Of a stretch of 36,092 bases of DNA, positions 7,530 to 14,081 are shown piece by piece. The position numbers and the translations under genes were made by a program. The notes under the pieces are model-generated. The model searched no databases, was not told where the DNA came from, and was given only the letters and a program-made list of their open reading frames with translations. Origin of the DNA: Pseudomonadota bacterium (GTDB lineage: Bacteria > Pseudomonadota > Gammaproteobacteria > Pseudomonadales > Azotimanducaceae); the NCBI GenBank assembly GCA_022571865.1, contig JACZXA010000014.1, positions 1 to 36,092 of the forward strand, written 5' to 3'. Numbering within the stretch: the first letter of the stretch is position 1; every line of letters starts with the position of its first letter.

Positions 7530-9002
7530 TCACCTGGCGCGTCTGAACAGCGGCAGCGTACCCAGTCGATCCTTGAATTCGATTTCCTCACCGTCGCCGT
7601 TTCGTAGCGGCACTGGCGGATCGGTCTTCTGGGTAAGCGGGGTTACCACAAGCATTGTCACCAGGGCGACCAGCAGCCCCAGCAGATCACCCGGGAAATC
7701 GGGAGCAAATAGTATCGCGACGAACCAGGTGAGAAATCCCATCGCCATGGAGGCAAGAGCGCCGCTTCGGTTAGCCCGTTTCCACCAGACCCCGGCGATG
7801 AACGGGACTGTCACGCACACCAATATGACCGAATTAGAGTCGAGAATCAGGTTATAAACGACCTGGACCTCGAGCGCGACGTAGACGGCAATACTGCCAA
7901 AAACAGGAATCGCAATACGTGTTGCGAGGAGCCGGAATCGATCCGACACCTGCGGCTTGAATAGAGGCATGATGTTGACGCTGAATACGCTGGCGGCCGC
8001 GAGCAGCGCACTGTCCGCACTGCTCATTATCGCCGCCAGCAGCGCGCCGACGAATATCGCGATGGCCACCGGATGTAAGTGCGCAAGGGCGAGTTCCGGA
8101 ATGACGGTTTCGGGATCGACGAGTCCCGGCATCGTGACGCTGGCAATGATGCCCAACGTTACTGGAATCAACCCCAGCGACAGGTGACCGAACCCTGCCA
8201 GGTAAAAGGAGTTCTGTGCCACCTGTTCGTTCTTCGCCGAAAAGGCACGCTGCATCAACGTCTGTGCCGTGACATCCGCCAGACCAAAGATCAACCAGGC
8301 ACGGATGTAGTTCATCCAGACCTCCGCGGTATTATCCAGCGGAATCATCCGGAAGGTGTCCTCCGGCAATTGCTCCGCAACGTTGCTCCAGCCTCCGACA
8401 TCGATGAGAACGACGACCAGAAGCAGTACGAGTCCGATTGCGATGACCACCATCTGGACGAAGTCGGTCAGCGCGACCGCCCACATGCCGCCAGCCACGG
8501 TGTAGATGAACACGACAACGGCCCCACCCAGAATACCCAATTCCATCGGTACGCCCGTCAGGGTCTCAAAGACGTAACCGAAGGCAACCAACAGTGCGCC
8601 GGTCCAACCGATGTTCGAGGAGATAGAGCCTATGGCGGCAATGGTGGCTGCTGTTTTTCCGTAGCGGTTTTGAAAGAAGTCGATGAATGTCAGGAGGCGC
8701 AAACGGCGGAAAAGACGTGCGAAAAAGAAACCGACGATGAAAAGACAGAGCGCGCCTCCGAACGGGTCGGCAATAACTCCCAACAGCCCGCGCTCATAGG
8801 AAGCCCCGGCACCGCCCATCATGGTTCCGCCTCCGAACCAGGTCGCAATGATGGTTGCGCTGCCAATCCAGATGGGTAAGCGGCGGCCGGCTACGATGAA
8901 GTCTGCGGTATTGCCTGCCCTGCGCGAAGCGTAAATTCCGATGGTCAGCATGACCGCCAGATACAGGCCGACCCCGATGAAGATAATCGTCTCAGTGCTC
9001 AA
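7530..9002 (-). CDS. Sodium:solute symporter family (SSF) transporter
   Basis: 490 residues, mostly hydrophobic, with 12-13 predicted membrane helices. SSF hallmarks include the N-terminal YLAVMLTIGIYASRR and the DFIVAGRRLP motif after helix 1. ATWFGGGTMMGGAGASYERG in helix 2 and GALLAAIMSSADSALLAAAS in helix 9 mark the sodium-site regions. The substrate cannot be told from sequence; relatives carry sugars, amino acids, carboxylates or nucleobases. The start is a TTG at 9002 with no strong Shine-Dalgarno, chosen because MSTETIIFIG matches the usual family N-terminus. The gene lies 71 bp downstream of the cupin gene on the same strand, so both may be cotranscribed. Confidence 0.88.
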   Translation of the reverse strand: MSTETIIFIGVGLYLAVMLTIGIYASRRAGNTADFIVAGRRLPIWIGSATIIATWFGGGTMMGGAGASYERGLLGVIADPFGGALCLFIVGFFFARLFRRLRLLTFIDFFQNRYGKTAATIAAIGSISSNIGWTGALLVAFGYVFETLTGVPMELGILGGAVVVFIYTVAGGMWAVALTDFVQMVVIAIGLVLLLVVVLIDVGGWSNVAEQLPEDTFRMIPLDNTAEVWMNYIRAWLIFGLADVTAQTLMQRAFSAKNEQVAQNSFYLAGFGHLSLGLIPVTLGIIASVTMPGLVDPETVIPELALAHLHPVAIAIFVGALLAAIMSSADSALLAAASVFSVNIMPLFKPQVSDRFRLLATRIAIPVFGSIAVYVALEVQVVYNLILDSNSVILVCVTVPFIAGVWWKRANRSGALASMAMGFLTWFVAILFAPDFPGDLLGLLVALVTMLVVTPLTQKTDPPVPLRNGDGEEIEFKDRLGTLPLFRRAR

Positions 9003-9073
9003 TGTCTGGCCCGTTCGTTTCGGGGTTGCTCAAGGCGCATGCGTGGCGCTTTCGAAGGAGCCGGTTCTGCACG

Positions 9074-9418
9074 TCAGCTGACAACCAGATATACCTTGCG
9101 TACAGTTTCCACTACCTCACCTGTCCCTTTCCAGCCACGGGGAAAGACCCAGCTGTCACCGGCTTTGATTTCAGTTACCAGTCCGGATTGTGAGGTCAGA
9201 ATCCAGTGGCCTTTCAGCAGATGACAGAATTCCGTGATATCCAGTTCGATGTTGAGAGTGCCGGGTTCACACTCCCATGTGCCAGCTGCCAGATTTCCTT
9301 CTTCAAAAAATCCGCTATCGGTTTGTCTGGGTAGTTTTCCTACCGGTTCCCCAAAGGATTCCACGTCCACCAGATTCGTAAGAGTGGCGCAGTGATTTTG
9401 AATACTGATTTCAGGCAT
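9074..9418 (-). CDS. Small single-domain cupin (DUF861/cupin_3 type)
   Basis: 114 residues. ATG 9418 is preceded by CAGGAGAAACAAG, a good ribosome site. After an N-terminal extension (SISIQNHC-like start, then FGEPVGKL) the cupin beta-barrel contains GTWECEPGTLNIE, EFCHLLKGHWILTSQSG and GDSWVFPRGWKGTGEVVETV. The pattern WExxPG...E.CHLLxG...AGDSWVFPxGxxG...E is that of the cupin_3 family, which includes ureidoglycine-type aminohydrolases and many small sensor or binding proteins. No enzyme activity can be assigned. Its position ahead of the symporter suggests a shared substrate. Confidence 0.8.
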   Translation of the reverse strand: MPEISIQNHCATLTNLVDVESFGEPVGKLPRQTDSGFFEEGNLAAGTWECEPGTLNIELDITEFCHLLKGHWILTSQSGLVTEIKAGDSWVFPRGWKGTGEVVETVRKVYLVVS

Positions 9419-9615
9419 CTTGTTTCTCCTGTTGGCTGTTGGCGCGGGACTCTTTCCGACCGGTTTCTTCCAGCGGTGGCGGCCGGTTCAAAACCAGTTT
9501 AGTCACCCATCAACAGCCAGTCCTATCAGCGGGTAGGTTGGGAGATGGCGTCTTTTGTGGATGTTTTTTCCGATGTAGGGTTGCTTTCCTCACGATTCGC
9601 CCTTGAATCTATAGG

Positions 9616-9632
9616 CACTACAGGTTGTAGTG
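9616..9632. promoter_or_regulatory. Dyad upstream of the MerP/MerT-like operon
   Basis: CACTACA-GGT-TGTAGTG is a perfect 7-bp inverted repeat with a 3-base centre. Outer bases (ATAGG...GGCTAT) extend the symmetry imperfectly. It lies ~85 bp before the first gene of the metal-type operon and just behind a TTGAAT (9603-9608) that could act as a -35 element. A metal-responsive regulator site is plausible, but no regulator gene is visible nearby. Confidence 0.35.
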
Positions 9633-9717
9633 TGGCTATTATTGCGACAGATTGCGGAATTCTCCCAACGAGTTGTGTCTAATTGACACTGAAGTCCGTG
9701 GGATATTGGCAGGTAAG

Positions 9718-10056
9718 ATGATGGTATTAAGAAACGGGGTGTTCGCACTCGCGCTGATGTTCATAACAACGTCCGTCCTCGCGCAGGATTACGTGGTTAC
9801 GGTGCATGGCATCGTTTGCTCCTTCTGCGCGCAAGGTGTGATCAAAAAAGTCTCGAAACTCCCGTTTGTCGACCGCTCGATGTATACCAACGGGGTCAAG
9901 GTCGAGATAGAAGACCAGAAGGTCATAGTCGCGGTAAGGGAGGATTCGGTGATTGACAGGTTGAGCCTGTTTGCTGCCATCGAGTCGGGTGGTTACGACC
10001 CAATCGATCTATGGACGGTTTCTGCAACGGGCGAGCTCACCACCTACCCGCGGTGA
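9718..10056 (+). CDS. Exported MerP-like heavy-metal-associated (HMA) protein
   Basis: 112 residues from the ATG at 9718, behind GGCAGGTAAG. An in-frame ATG at 9652 would add a hydrophilic tail before the signal peptide and is less likely. Residues 1-22 form a Sec signal peptide (VFALALMFITTSVLA). The mature protein has the HMA pattern VTVHGIVCSFCAQGVIKKVS with the metal-binding pair C34 and C37. SKLP, VEIEDQKVIVAV and a gly-rich end follow, as in MerP and Atx1-type chaperones. It is the first gene of a three-gene operon and overlaps the next gene by GTGA. It probably binds mercury, copper or another soft metal in the periplasm; the metal is not determinable. Confidence 0.75.
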   Translation: MMVLRNGVFALALMFITTSVLAQDYVVTVHGIVCSFCAQGVIKKVSKLPFVDRSMYTNGVKVEIEDQKVIVAVREDSVIDRLSLFAAIESGGYDPIDLWTVSATGELTTYPR

Positions 10057-10712
10057 AGTGGATTTTCTGGGCGGTACTGCTTTGCCTGAGCGGCCTCGCG
10101 TTTGCTCATCAACCTGTGATGGACATGGCGCCCCGTTGGGAAGGTGGTTTTGGCATCCAGGCTCGAGTGGAGCGTTTTGATTCACGCACGACAACCTGGC
10201 TGGAAGGTGTGTACACCTTCCGGCCTTCGACTCGAATAACGTTCAAGCTACCCTATGTCGACAACGAACTCGGCAATGTCATCGTCGGTGTACCGCTCAA
10301 GAAATACACGAATAGACACGCATTTACTTCCAACTGGAGCATCACCCCTTCGGTGCAATTTCCCACGGCAAACGATGGGGCCTGGGATGTGGGGCTGAGC
10401 GTCGCCTACAGTGCGGAAACCCCATCGTTCTACCAGCTGTACGACCTTTATGCCTGGGACGATCGTGTCGGTCTCGATATCAATCTGGGGATCCATCCCA
10501 TTCATAACAATACAACCAACAGCGGTGTGTTTGTCATGTGGGATGTCTCGCTGCTCGCTTCCGGCGATGGTGATCGCGTACAGAGCGGCCCGGTGCTTAT
10601 GTTCTATTGGCAAAACGTCATGGCACGTCTCGAATACAAGGCGCTCGTTTACGAACGAGACAGTGATTGGACTGGCGGTTATGTCGGTTTCGGCATCGGC
10701 GCCGTTTTTTAG
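10053..10712 (+). CDS. Exported protein, probable outer-membrane beta-barrel
   Basis: The GTG at 10053 overlaps the stop of the preceding gene (GTGA), which signals translational coupling and gives a proper signal peptide, MKWIFWAVLLCLSGLAFA. An upstream ATG at 10011 gives no signal-like start. The ~200-residue mature part alternates polar and aromatic residues in strand-like blocks: TTWLEGVYTFRP, RITFKLPYVD, DVGLSVAYSA, GPVLMFYWQNVMARLEYKAL. It ends GGYVGFGIGAVF with a terminal Phe, the usual C-terminal signature of outer-membrane barrels. No named family was recognised. Its place between MerP-like and MerT-like genes suggests a role in metal passage or response at the outer membrane. Confidence 0.65.
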   Translation: MKWIFWAVLLCLSGLAFAHQPVMDMAPRWEGGFGIQARVERFDSRTTTWLEGVYTFRPSTRITFKLPYVDNELGNVIVGVPLKKYTNRHAFTSNWSITPSVQFPTANDGAWDVGLSVAYSAETPSFYQLYDLYAWDDRVGLDINLGIHPIHNNTTNSGVFVMWDVSLLASGDGDRVQSGPVLMFYWQNVMARLEYKALVYERDSDWTGGYVGFGIGAVF

Positions 10713-10715
10713 CTT

Positions 10716-11087
10716 GTGATCCTGGATAAACCAAGAACCTGGGGTTGGCTGTTACTCTTCACGACATCCGGTACGCTTCTGTGTTGCGCTATTCCCATCG
10801 TGTTGGTCAGCGTTGGCTTTGGCGCGGTTGTGGCGTCGATGGCCAGCAACGTTCCGTGGCTCATTACGCTCAGCTTGTACAAAGGGTGGATGTTCTCGAT
10901 AGCTGGTTTACTGATTGCCTTTGCCGGCTGGGCCACTTACCGTCCAGGACGCGAATGTCCCACCGACCCGGAATTAGCGGCTGCTTGCGCACGGGCAGAC
11001 ACCTGGAATCGCCGATTCATCTGGATATCGGGTGTGATGTGGAGCGTGGGATTTGTCAGTGCCTATGTGCTCGAGTCCCTCCTGTGA
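10716..11087 (+). CDS. MerT-like inner-membrane transport protein
   Basis: 123 residues, GTG start 3 bases after the previous stop. Three hydrophobic helices are seen: ~9-30, ~45-70 and ~100-120. Helix 1 contains SGTLLCCAIPIVLVSVGFG, matching the CC-x-x-P type vicinal cysteine pair that carries Hg(II) in MerT. Further cysteines occur in the second loop (RECPTDPELAAACAR), as in MerT/MerC proteins. It should take a metal ion from the MerP-like protein across the inner membrane. No merA reductase or merR regulator gene is visible, so the physiological metal may not be mercury. Confidence 0.65.
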   Translation: MILDKPRTWGWLLLFTTSGTLLCCAIPIVLVSVGFGAVVASMASNVPWLITLSLYKGWMFSIAGLLIAFAGWATYRPGRECPTDPELAAACARADTWNRRFIWISGVMWSVGFVSAYVLESLL

Positions 11088-11108
11088 GAATTGTCGCCTC
11101 CGACTGAC

Positions 11109-12392
11109 CTAATCCTCGACAGACGATTCGAGATTCTCCTTCTTCCACTGCATGGACAGGTAAATCCGGTTATAGCCGCTTGGGTGATCGAAGAAGATGA
11201 TCTCCTCCCAATACCCCGGTTTCATTTTCCGGTATTCGGAAAGGCCCAGGATTGCTTCGGAAAATCCATCGGGTTTGCGCGACGCGTTGAGTCCGAAGAT
11301 ATCCGCTTCCGCTTCATTGATTCGGATGATGCTATTGGTAAGTGGAGATACGAGAAAGAGATACACCGAAAACAGCGCGATCATCAATGGCAGGCCGGCG
11401 ATATCCCCCACATCGCGTATTCCCCATGAGGATTTGTTCACCCGGTCGAACGCCCAGCGCACGAACGCGAAACCGATCACCATGACGATCCCGAACGAGA
11501 TGAGCATTTTCGGACCGTGATTCAATGCGTAGTGACCCATTTCATGGCCCATGACGGCTTGGATGCTGTCGGGGCTCGTCCGGTTGAGCAGGTTGTCGTT
11601 CAGGCTGATCCGAGTCGTACCAAACAGTCCGCTGACGTTTGCGCTGATTCGCGTTGATTGCTTCGAAGCGTCAAAGGTAAAAACATCGTCGGCGGGTACG
11701 GTGTTTGCTCGGGCGAGAGACAGTATGTTCTCTTTGAGCGGGCCTTCGGATAACGACTGGTAGTCATTGAATAACGGGTTGATGAAAACCGGTGACACCA
11801 TGAACACAAAACTGAGCATGGCAATACCGGCGAAAGATCCCCAGATTACCCACGTTTTTGGCGCCTTACGAATCACCAGATAGATCAGCGCAATTCCAAG
11901 CGTGGACATAACCAACGAAACGCCGAGACCGATCAGCTGTTCACCGAACCAGTCGGGGAAGTCGAGATTGGAAAAGCCGTAGTCATGCTCTCGAACGAAG
12001 TTCCGATAGATGACCCAGGGAAACGATACGACGAACACGATCAACGTGTATTGCACGATGTAAGAAGTTACCCGTAGAAATTTGAAACGGCTGACTTTTT
12101 CGCCGAGATCCCTCATCCGCGTCGATATCCTGAAATTCAACAGAATCCATGCGATCAGCAGCCCATACAGTAATTCCCAAAGGTCCAACCAATAGCCACC
12201 TTCAAAGTAGGCGTCTGACGCTGCCCTTTGTTCTGGGTCCAGCCGGTCGAGATACGCTTGAGTGGCGGACGCCACATCGAATGTCGTGCCATCGCTGGCG
12301 GATTCGGCATGGAGCGCTGACGATGAGAACAGAACTACCAGGAAAGCTAACAAGGTAGCTCGTATGATCGACATCACGATGTTTGTTTCCAT
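11109..12392 (-). CDS. M48 (Ste24/HtpX-type) membrane zinc metalloprotease
   Basis: About 427 residues from the ATG at 12392. The frame extends to 12569 but that part is basic, low-quality sequence reaching into the repeat. An ATG at 12374 giving the signal-like MSIIRATLLAFLVVLF is also possible. Four or more membrane segments surround a soluble domain with VMGHEMGHYALNHG (HExxH zinc site) and, ~70 residues later, NEAEADIFGL, which supplies the third ligand Glu. The N-terminal region with FPWVIYRNFVREHDYGFSN and the loop FINPLFNDYQSL are Ste24/CAAX-prenyl-protease signatures. In bacteria such enzymes act in envelope quality control. It converges with the MerT-like gene; the left fold-back repeat begins ~110 bp upstream. 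Confidence 0.85.
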   Translation of the reverse strand: METNIVMSIIRATLLAFLVVLFSSSALHAESASDGTTFDVASATQAYLDRLDPEQRAASDAYFEGGYWLDLWELLYGLLIAWILLNFRISTRMRDLGEKVSRFKFLRVTSYIVQYTLIVFVVSFPWVIYRNFVREHDYGFSNLDFPDWFGEQLIGLGVSLVMSTLGIALIYLVIRKAPKTWVIWGSFAGIAMLSFVFMVSPVFINPLFNDYQSLSEGPLKENILSLARANTVPADDVFTFDASKQSTRISANVSGLFGTTRISLNDNLLNRTSPDSIQAVMGHEMGHYALNHGPKMLISFGIVMVIGFAFVRWAFDRVNKSSWGIRDVGDIAGLPLMIALFSVYLFLVSPLTNSIIRINEAEADIFGLNASRKPDGFSEAILGLSEYRKMKPGYWEEIIFFDHPSGYNRIYLSMQWKKENLESSVED

Positions 12393-12503
12393 ATGAGAAA
12401 AATACCCAAATGAGAATAACTTGTTGGGCACCAGGATGCGCTCTGCTTCTGAAAGGCATGCGGGAATTGGTTCAGAGGTTGCCTTGATTGTTTCTCCGGC
12501 TCT

Positions 12504-12734
12504 ATTAACCCTGATGTGACAGTAATGCGCGCGCGCAGACGTGTTATAACAGGCAAAATGCGTAACCACCTAGTGCTCGCACAGATTTCGCACGTACGCA
12601 GTGATGGGAGCATACGCCAGGTTATGTGACCTGAGTGAAAATCAGCACGCGCGTAGCTTAAAGTGCGCGTTTGCCTGTTAAAACGCGAGCGCTAGGCGGT
12701 CTGCGCCGTGGATTATTGTCTCATCAGGGTTAAT
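12504..12734 (+). repeat. Left ~231-bp fold-back (MITE-like) repeat
   Basis: The ends form a perfect 13-bp terminal inverted repeat: ATTAACCCTGATG at 12504-12516 and its reverse complement at 12722-12734. The interior is also self-complementary: GCGCAGAC near the start pairs with GTCTGCGC near the end, and GTTATAACAGGCAAA pairs with TTTGCCTGTTAAAAC. The whole element can therefore fold as one long imperfect hairpin. No coding capacity. It closely matches the right copy (13826-14055) read in reverse, with identical blocks of 17-22 bases. Confidence 0.85.
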
Positions 12735-12772
12735 GCTTGTTGTTCTCCCTTCAGCTTGAACGGTGACTGGTG

Positions 12773-13831
12773 ATGGAAGATCGAGAGCTACGCATACGTC
12801 GTGCCTGGGAAGGACGCGTTTCCGGCTGCATGCTGGGTAAGGCAGTGGAGAGGTTTTCCATGCGCCAAGGCCAGGAGGCATTGGCGGGTTATCTCGAGTC
12901 TGTTGGCGCACTGCCGCTGCGTGATTACATCCCCTATACGGAAAATCTGCCCACCGAACTCGAAAAGGCCTGTTGTCGAGGAAACCTCCACGCAAGTGAG
13001 GCAGACGATGACATCAACTACACGTTTCTCGCGTTGTTGATGTTGGAAGCCCACGGTCGGGATCTTTCCACGGAGCAAGTAGCGAGAACCTGGTTGCGCC
13101 GTCTTCCAGTCGCCATGACCTACACCGCGGAGCGAGCCGCCTACCGCACGTTGCTGAATAACGCTCACGAGTGGTTTCCAGAGGGCCATGCGCCGGAATT
13201 TGACCTCCATGAATGTTCCGACAACGAGTTTAACGACTGGATAGGCGCGCAGATTAGAGCCGATCTATATGGTTGGGTCTGTCCGGGGAATCCCAAGCTT
13301 GCGGCTGATCTGGCGCGCTCGGATGCTGGGCTGTCGCATCGCGAAGACGGCGTTTACGGGGCAGTATTTGTGGCGGCGTTAGGTGCTCTGATTCCCGCAA
13401 GCACGACGCTTGACGAGGCGGTCGACGGGGCGCTTGAACACATCCCTGAAGATTCACGTTGTGCCGAGGCGATTGCCTTTGCCCGGAAGGTTGTGAAGGA
13501 AGGGCTGGGCGACTCCGCAATCCGCGAACGATACGCCTCTCTCAGTGTGGTACATACCGTCAACAATCTCGCTCTTGTGGTCTGGGCATTGCTCGCCAAC
13601 CCTGATGATTACAGTGCGGCAATTGGGAATGTGGTGGCAGCTGGCCTTGATACCGATTGTAACGGTGCAACCGTCGGCGGTCTTTGGGCACTGCAGGGTA
13701 AAACGATACCGAGTGAATGGACCAAACCGTGGCAGGAAACCGTGAGGATTTCGCTCGGAGGTTATTCCGAGATCAAGCTCGACGAGTTGGTGTCGCGAAC
13801 CGTCGCGGTGATGGAAGTGTTGAATAGTTAA
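12773..13831 (+). CDS. ADP-ribosylglycohydrolase (ARH/DraG family)
   Basis: 352 residues from ATG 12773; a GTG directly before it at 12770 is the alternative. The family removes ADP-ribose from modified proteins or nucleic acids using a two-Mg site. The three signatures are present: GRVSGCMLGKAVERF near residue 15, ASEADDDINYTFLAL with the metal-binding acidic triplet at 78-80, and the C-terminal GLDTDCNGATVGGLWAL with D293/D295 and N-G-A. The length is normal. The TAA stop (13829-13831) lies inside the terminal repeat of the right MITE-like element, and the start is only 39 bp from the left one. The gene therefore fills the space between the two repeats. No partner ADP-ribosyltransferase is visible, so target and role are unknown. 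Confidence 0.82.
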   Translation: MEDRELRIRRAWEGRVSGCMLGKAVERFSMRQGQEALAGYLESVGALPLRDYIPYTENLPTELEKACCRGNLHASEADDDINYTFLALLMLEAHGRDLSTEQVARTWLRRLPVAMTYTAERAAYRTLLNNAHEWFPEGHAPEFDLHECSDNEFNDWIGAQIRADLYGWVCPGNPKLAADLARSDAGLSHREDGVYGAVFVAALGALIPASTTLDEAVDGALEHIPEDSRCAEAIAFARKVVKEGLGDSAIRERYASLSVVHTVNNLALVVWALLANPDDYSAAIGNVVAAGLDTDCNGATVGGLWALQGKTIPSEWTKPWQETVRISLGGYSEIKLDELVSRTVAVMEVLNS

Positions 13832-14055
13832 CCCTTGCGATAATAATCCACGGCGCAGACCGCCCACCGCTCGCGTTTTAGCAGACAAACTACGCACATC
13901 TGCTACGCGCGTGCTGATGTTCACTCAGGTCACATAACCTAGCGTATGCTCCCATCACCGTGTACCCGCAAAATCTGTGCGAGCAGTACGTGGATACGCG
14001 TCTTGTCTGTTATAACACGTCTGCGCACGCACGTTATTGTCACGTCGGGGTTGAT
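13826..14055 (-). repeat. Right ~230-bp fold-back (MITE-like) repeat, inverted copy
   Basis: Reverse complement of the left repeat with scattered differences. Shared exact blocks include GCGCAGACGTGTTATAACAG, GTGATGGGAGCATACGC, ATCAGCACGCGCGTAGC and the 22 bases around GTCTGCGCCGTGGATTATT. Its terminal inverted repeats (GTTAACCC... inner, ...GGGGTTGAT outer) are more degraded than those of the left copy, so it is probably older or no longer mobile. Confidence 0.85.
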
Positions 14056-14081
14056 TGGTGCGAGTGCGTTTAACGTCGACG

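Larger units (their letters stand above)
12504..14055. mobile_element. Candidate composite cassette: gene between two inverted MITE-like repeats
   Basis: Two related ~230-bp repeats in opposite orientation enclose one gene (ADP-ribosylglycohydrolase), so the outer ends of the 1.55-kb unit are themselves inverted: ATTAACCCTGATGTGAC outward on the left, a similar AATCAACCCCGACGTGAC read inward from the right. No transposase lies inside. If a related transposase acts in trans, the unit could move as one, like a composite transposon. No target duplication is evident, so past or present mobility is inferred. Confidence 0.4.

Noticed and set aside
8079-8879. 266-aa plus-strand frame
   Set aside because: Antisense to the sodium:solute symporter, with a glycine/arginine/histidine-rich composition and no family. 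It is a shadow of a GC-rich gene.
12504-12734. Integron attC site
   Set aside because: The palindrome is far longer than usual and the ends do not match the RYYYAAC / GTTRRRY core sites. A MITE-like element explains the exact terminal repeats better.
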